64,000 nt of DNA from Scytalidium lignicola. Taxonomy: Eukaryota; Ascomycota; Leotiomycetes. The stretch covers positions 1 through 64,000 of the forward strand of contig NCSJ02000132.1 in assembly GCA_002812745.2 (NCBI GenBank). The letters are read 5' to 3'. Shown one piece after another: positions 59,421 through 64,000 of this stretch; within the stretch, counting starts at the first letter, position 1, and the number at the start of each line of letters is the position of its first letter. The notes under the pieces are model-generated. The model saw only the letters and a program-made list of their open reading frames with translations, was not told the origin of the DNA and did not search any database. The position numbers and the translations under genes are program-made.

Positions 59421-60626
59421 TTTCGCCCTTTTGAAACAGAAGTTTTGTATGGTTTAAATAGTTCAGGATCCCTGCCTAAAGAGCCCAATGAATTTCAGTA
59501 ATATATGTTCTGATCCTAAATTGAATTCAATATTAGGAAGATTATTAGTATATTTCCAGTATCAACTTTCAAGAGTTCCATGTAACATATATTCAATACT
59601 ACAAGTTTCTAGGATAGGTCCATAAAGAACGTTCGCAATTCGCCAATATTGTTCCAGGGCTGATGCGGACTGATTTAATGTCTCGGATTATCTTCGGATT
59701 GTCACAGACTTCAATTCTTACATAAAAATCAATTTACTCACCGCAGAACAAATCTTAGGTTGGTAATAAATCATATGTTATATTAATACTCAACATGTGA
59801 TTTATTAGTCACAATATTAGCTCTTGTTCCTTGTAACACAAAGTATTAATCCTACGCTGAAACTGTGCATACATGATTATATAAATACATAACCCTTAAC
59901 CAGCGGAAATAGCACCCTTTATGCAAATTATGCATAACTCCTTGAACTCAAGCTGCCATTGGTCTGAGCAGCTCTCGGTTATGTAAGTCAGGATCCATGA
60001 GCCAATTAAAATCCTTACCTCGTCAAGTTATGCATTTTGAGTGCCATTTAGAGATCGGTTCGAATCGGATTTTGAGTGAATTCGAATCCGATTCGGGAAG
60101 TTCGGATTTGGAAATACGAAAATCCGACGGATTTGTCAGCAAATTCGATTCGCGGTTATTCGCGGATTTCGCGCTATTCCTAATTAAGAAGGCGGTATAT
60201 TACAATTGTACTGTACTTCGTAAGAAATAGCAAAATTATAATTAGAATATTGAAACAGCTTGATTAAATTATAATTTTCTTACACATTTACTACTTAATA
60301 ATAATATAAATCAAATATTTTAATTCTATAAGAAAATCGCTATAAAATAGCACAATTTTCATTATAATTATAGTAAAATTGATGAAGATAATAATTTTAC
60401 ACAACTTTAAAATAAATTCTAGTAAAAAAATATATATTTTGTACTTGATTATTTTATCACACATAAATAAATAATTACAACTTAACTTATAATATAATAA
60501 ATAACCAAAATCTATTAAACAAGCTCTAAATTACTTACTTCATTAATATCAACTAGTCAAATTGAATATTATAGTATTAATTAAAAAAATTAATTAGCGT
60601 TTGTTCAAAAGTAGAGTGCGGAATGG
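59421..60626. other. Right border of gene island, no gene seen
   Basis: It begins with the EthD promoter, which has CTCGGAT (59,682-59,688) and TTCGGAT close by. A patch at 60,055-60,175 is dense in TTCG, CGAATC and GATTCG sequences and reads open for 77 codons, but looks like repeat-derived low complexity. From 60,230 the sequence becomes AT-rich. Confidence 0.45.
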
Positions 60627-60969
60627 TGTTACGGGTTTTACCTAACAAGCTGATTGGTGTAGGCCTGAGGCTCGGTACACGGAAGGTGTGCATAGAGAAC
60701 CTAACAATCAGGGGTCACGTGATGGAGTCTTGGGATCCCTGGTGGACTCCAGTGGACTCCAAGGACTCCAAGGGATCCAACTGTATTTCATTATCTATAT
60801 AAGCACATTGTAGGAATATGAGAGTAGACTCCTTGTGTTCAACTTAAATACATTACTAGACTTTACCTTGGACTTAATCGCTTGCTTGTGTGTCACACGT
60901 TTCCATTGTCCCTGAACATCTACCTTACCCTTGGCTATCCAGTGACCTGGATGGTATAGTTTTGTAACA
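60627..60969 (+). repeat. Solo LTR of the gypsy family, not RIP-mutated
   Basis: 343 bp from TGTTACGGG to TTTGTAACA, aligning throughout with the LTRs of the left-hand elements but keeping most C and G. No gag, pol or second LTR is adjacent. Flanking pentamers AATGG and ACCAT do not match. It gives the least mutated view of this LTR, including TCACGTGAT near 60,716 and CTATATAAG near 60,795. Confidence 0.85.
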
Positions 60970-61107
60970 ACCATACACCAACTGTAATATTAGTTTGTGT
61001 ATAGGCTAGACCATACACTAACCGTAATATTAGTGTATAAGCTAGACCGTTGGCCAACTGGCTAGTCAATTGGCCAACAAGCGGAGTTGGTGTATAGGCT
61101 GAAACAT
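60970..61107. repeat. Short tandem and inverted repeat patch
   Basis: Two tandem units of about 38 bp (ACCATACACYAACYGTAATA...GCTAG) are followed by GTTGGCCAAC-type palindromes. A terminal GTTGGTGTATAGG is inverted relative to the first unit's start. It could be the end of a DNA transposon. Confidence 0.45.
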
Positions 61108-62030
61108 ATATCTTGTATAACAAGATTTAATACATAAGTACTACAAGCTATATCACCTTTAAATTGAAGTCCTTCAATATTATAAGCTTTAATAAAGTTA
61201 AATATTAAAGTATCATTTGAAGATGCATTATCTCTAGTAATACTAATAATTAATTAATAATAAAAATTACCTAGTAATATTTAAAAAAANATTATATTCT
61301 TGTAAAGTTTTAATTAAAACTTCACATAAATAAANACTTGAATGTTTATCTTTTAAATCTGCCATTGATAATAAATAAGATTTTAATTCAAAATCTATAT
61401 TTATAAAATGTCTAAAAATTATTATTAATAAATTAGTAATAGATCAATAATAAATTAATAATAAATTATATATATACTTACATAGTAATTCCAAGATAAG
61501 CATCTTGATTTAAAGCAGTCCAAGCATCTAAAGTAATTGAAAAACTACCTTGATTATATATATGAGCTTTAAATTCATCTATTATTTTAATTTTTGATAA
61601 ATTAAATATAGATATAAGTTCAGCTTTTAAATTCTTTCTATTAATAATAGGTAAATCACTATTATATAATTAGTTATATTATAAATAAATATAAAATATA
61701 AACTTACTTTTTAATATAATTAAATAAATTTTTATAANATTAATAATAAATATTTACCTGAATCTATATTATCATTTAAANTTTTTTAAAGAAATAAATA
61801 GATATTTATTTTAAAATGTGTATAATAATTGCTAATAGTATGATTAACTCTTTGATTAATCCATTTTTTACTATAAATATTAATATTGATATATATATTA
61901 AATTAATAAATTAATAACTTACTTGTAATTTTTCATATTACAAATAACTGTAACTGTTCGAGGATTTATTAGGTTTTCTTGAGGTAAATCTAAAATTTTA
62001 GATATATANTCCTTTTTCAAATATTTTTGG
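61108..62030 (-). pseudogene. hAT transposase fragment (N-terminal two-thirds)
   Basis: Minus-strand translation gives hAT transposase landmarks in order: INPRTVTVICNMKNYK near 61,930-61,980, KWINQRVNHTISNYYTHFK near 61,810-61,860, DLPIINRKNLKAELISIFNL near 61,600-61,660, ITLDAWTALNQDAYLGIT near 61,500-61,550, FELKSYLLSMADLKDKHSS near 61,330-61,400, and RDNASSNDTLI then STYVLNLVIQDI to 61,108. AT-rich intervals with GT..AG ends separate the last three pieces and could be introns. The C-terminal dimerisation domain is missing, cut off at the repeat patch. Coding is readable with few stops, so decay is milder than in the retrotransposons. It may be a relative of the enzyme that moved the MITEs here. 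Confidence 0.7.
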
Positions 62031-62488
62031 TTGATTTTTTGATAATTTAAAATCAATATTATTTTGAATAATATTTATATCAATTGAAGTAGAATAAGAC
62101 ANTTTTTCTTTGAAAATATATAATATCTTAATAATAATTGTAGTTAAATATAAATTTATAATATTAAGTTTATTATATAACTTATGTAGTTGTTAAATTA
62201 TAAAATTAAATTTAAAGAATAAATTGTTGTATATATATATTCAAAATCCTCTTGAAAATTCAACTTGATTTTTAAACATTAAAAATCTTGTAAATTAATA
62301 ATTCTTGATTTCAAATTAGTTTTTTTATATATTATAAATTATAAATATTTATAATACTCAATTTCAAATTATATTATTAATTGGTTGTTGAATTATTAAT
62401 ATTAATATATTGATTTCTAAAGTGGCAAAAAATTGAGGTGTAAGGCAAATTCAGATTTAGTAATCAACTGATAAGTGATAAGAGTAAT
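62031..62488. other. AT-rich flank of hAT remnant
   Basis: Low-complexity AT sequence, possibly the 5' part of the hAT element. No readable frame. Confidence 0.4.
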
Positions 62489-62600
62489 CTAATCCTAATT
62501 AGGTTTAGTTAGATGTATTCTAGATCATGTGATCAAAATACTAATCCTATTTAAGCTTAGTTAGTCACGTTTTAGGTCACATGATCAAGTAATTTAATTT
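62489..62600. repeat. Imperfect tandem repeat, two units of about 50 bp
   Basis: Units share CTAATCCTA, then AGTTAG, then TAGRTCAYRTGATCAA. Each contains an ATGATCA or GTGATCA core next to a TCACATG or TCATGTG palindrome. Followed by ATTTAATTTAATT low complexity to 62,670. Confidence 0.5.
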
Positions 62601-64000
62601 AGTAATTAATTAGTTTAATTATAATTTAATTTAATTTAATTAGTAGCTAAAAATTAAATTAAATTAAATCAATCCCAACACTGGCACCAATACCAAGAAA
62701 GCAAGTAGCGTTGCAACCAACAATGCAATCAAGGCCCAATCACAGATGTGGTGGCAAAGCATGAATTCCAAGCCCGAGGTTTTTTTGACATCTACAGAGA
62801 GAAGTTTGATGTAATATGNTTTTTTCACGATATTTTTATATTTTTATATTTTTATATTTTATATGATTTTGATTATGTGCGATGATACTATTGAGAATCT
62901 AAAATCGGCCAGAATTTGTAAGAGGAGTACAGCAGTTGTTTTGGTAAACTTGGCTAGGAAACTGTCGCTAGGGCATACAAAACGTTAAAACGGGACGTTA
63001 TGTTTAGGCTTTGTTCGGGCGCTCTGAAGAGGCTCGCCAACTCGTAAATTGAGCTCCCACGACTCTATGCTCATCGTGTTAGAACATGGCTAGGTAGTTG
63101 CAACTTAATACCAATATCAAGAGTACCAGTGACTAACCATGGCTTCTCTTTCTCTCTCGTGATGCACCTTCAACGTATATGACTCGAAGAGCTACATCCA
63201 AGGCTGCCTGCCATCTTCACAAATCGGCGAGAGCGAAAAGACGCTACACTGCCACCAAGCCACAAATAAAGTACCCTGCGAGCAAAAGATCCCCTGAAGC
63301 ACATGCCCCTACCCGCTGCACGTCAGTACAAATCAATGCAATTGGGCGGTTAGATAGTTGTTCTCATTGGCGTGATTTGTGCTGTCCATGACTAGGCTGG
63401 TATCTCGAAGATCTCCCCTACTCCTATGCAAAACAACAGGCTATCAACCACGTAGAAATATACATACATGTACCATGTACTAAGGTGCTTTAAATATCTT
63501 AAACAACTCAAATTCAAATACCATATCATTCATAACTAACAAAATCATAAAATTTACTTTCACTCCATTGTTGGAGTGCGTTGCAGCCTTGTATTTGAGA
63601 CGTCGGGACCCCTATAAGATGCATGTTGGTCTTCATCCAGTCCGCCCCGGCGGTACCGAATACTCGGATGGGATGGCAGGGCAGAGTTTCTACCTGCCAC
63701 TTAAGGAGGATGGAAGACCTTTTTTCACAGAGTTAATATCCATAGTTATTTCTTCTTCTCGATTCTTCTCCACTTACCAGCTCTTTACTTTGAATGCTCT
63801 AATATTACCATTTTCTCTCTTATTTTGCTTTACTACAACAAATGACAATGGAAGCCTTGAAATTCCTCCCAACTCTTGCAGACCTTAGGGAAAACTCAGA
63901 CGTTTGCAAGACGAGGCAGTGCGTCTGCATTATAAAATGCAGGAAAAATCACACTTCTCGACAATGTTCTCGCACGATTTTGGACAATGGCAAGACACAA
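62601..64000. other. Mixed-composition right end, no gene assignable
   Basis: GC content rises again from 62,690. One minor frame near 62,720-62,815 reads VAKHEFQARGFFDIYREKFD, which has normal protein composition and could be an exon fragment, but no continuation was found. Frames at 63,179-63,391 (basic, Ala/Arg-rich) and 63,568-63,888 are unrecognised and not supported by splice or domain evidence. Confidence 0.35.

Noticed and set aside
59997..60230. 77-codon frame
   Set aside because: Lies on the CGAATC-rich repeat patch; serine/aspartate-rich composition comes from the repeated words.
63179..63888. Two open frames of 70 and 106 codons at the right end
   Set aside because: No domain, no convincing start context and no splice-supported extension.
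1..64000. CRISPR arrays, tRNA and rRNA genes
   Set aside because: No regularly spaced short repeats with unique spacers and no tRNA or rRNA signature were seen.

Overview
The window looks like a chromosome segment of a filamentous ascomycete (Pezizomycotina). Protein genes have short introns with GTAAGT-type donors and YAG acceptors. The flanks are very AT-rich LTR retrotransposons full of C-to-T and G-to-A changes and TAA/TAG stops, the pattern left by repeat-induced point mutation (RIP). Most scattered Ns sit in homopolymers, which suggests assembly or sequencing artefacts there.

Layout. Bases 1-35,383 are nested, decayed transposons. There are four copies of one Ty3/gypsy family: a partial + copy at 1-1198, a full-length + copy at 9092-16256, and truncated - copies at 16257-22061 and 22062-26901. 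There are also - strand Ty1/copia debris (about 1199-5523), a nearly complete + copia element with both LTRs (28545-35383), and two copies of a small hAT-like MITE, one clean (5524-5862) and one decayed with a perfect 8-bp target duplication (6862-7223). A 104-bp TG..CA element with a 5-bp duplication lies at 35767-35870. The right flank (60,627-64,000) holds an unmutated solo LTR of the gypsy family and a hAT transposase remnant.

Between these flanks (36,472-59,420) lies a compact island of 15 intron-bearing or intact genes, all for small-molecule metabolism: two paralogous P450s, an ABM-like protein, an MFS sugar-type transporter, five SDRs, one zinc alcohol dehydrogenase, two paralogous SnoaL/NTF2-like proteins, two VOC (extradiol dioxygenase/glyoxalase fold) proteins and an EthD-EthD-(degenerate alpha/beta hydrolase) fusion. 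No polyketide synthase, NRPS, terpene cyclase or transcription factor is visible. Genes are arranged in divergent pairs and short - strand runs, and a 7-mer, CTCGGAC/GTCCGAG, recurs between them.

How they may work together (inference): the transporter imports a substrate, the P450s hydroxylate it, SDRs and the ADH oxidise or reduce alcohols and ketones, the NTF2-fold proteins dehydrate or isomerise, and the VOC protein with a 2-His-1-Glu site cleaves a catechol-like ring. That reads as a degradative cluster for a cyclic terpenoid or aromatic (possibly plant) metabolite, or as a tailoring cluster whose core enzyme lies elsewhere. One P450 carries an apparent one-base frameshift at a splice junction.
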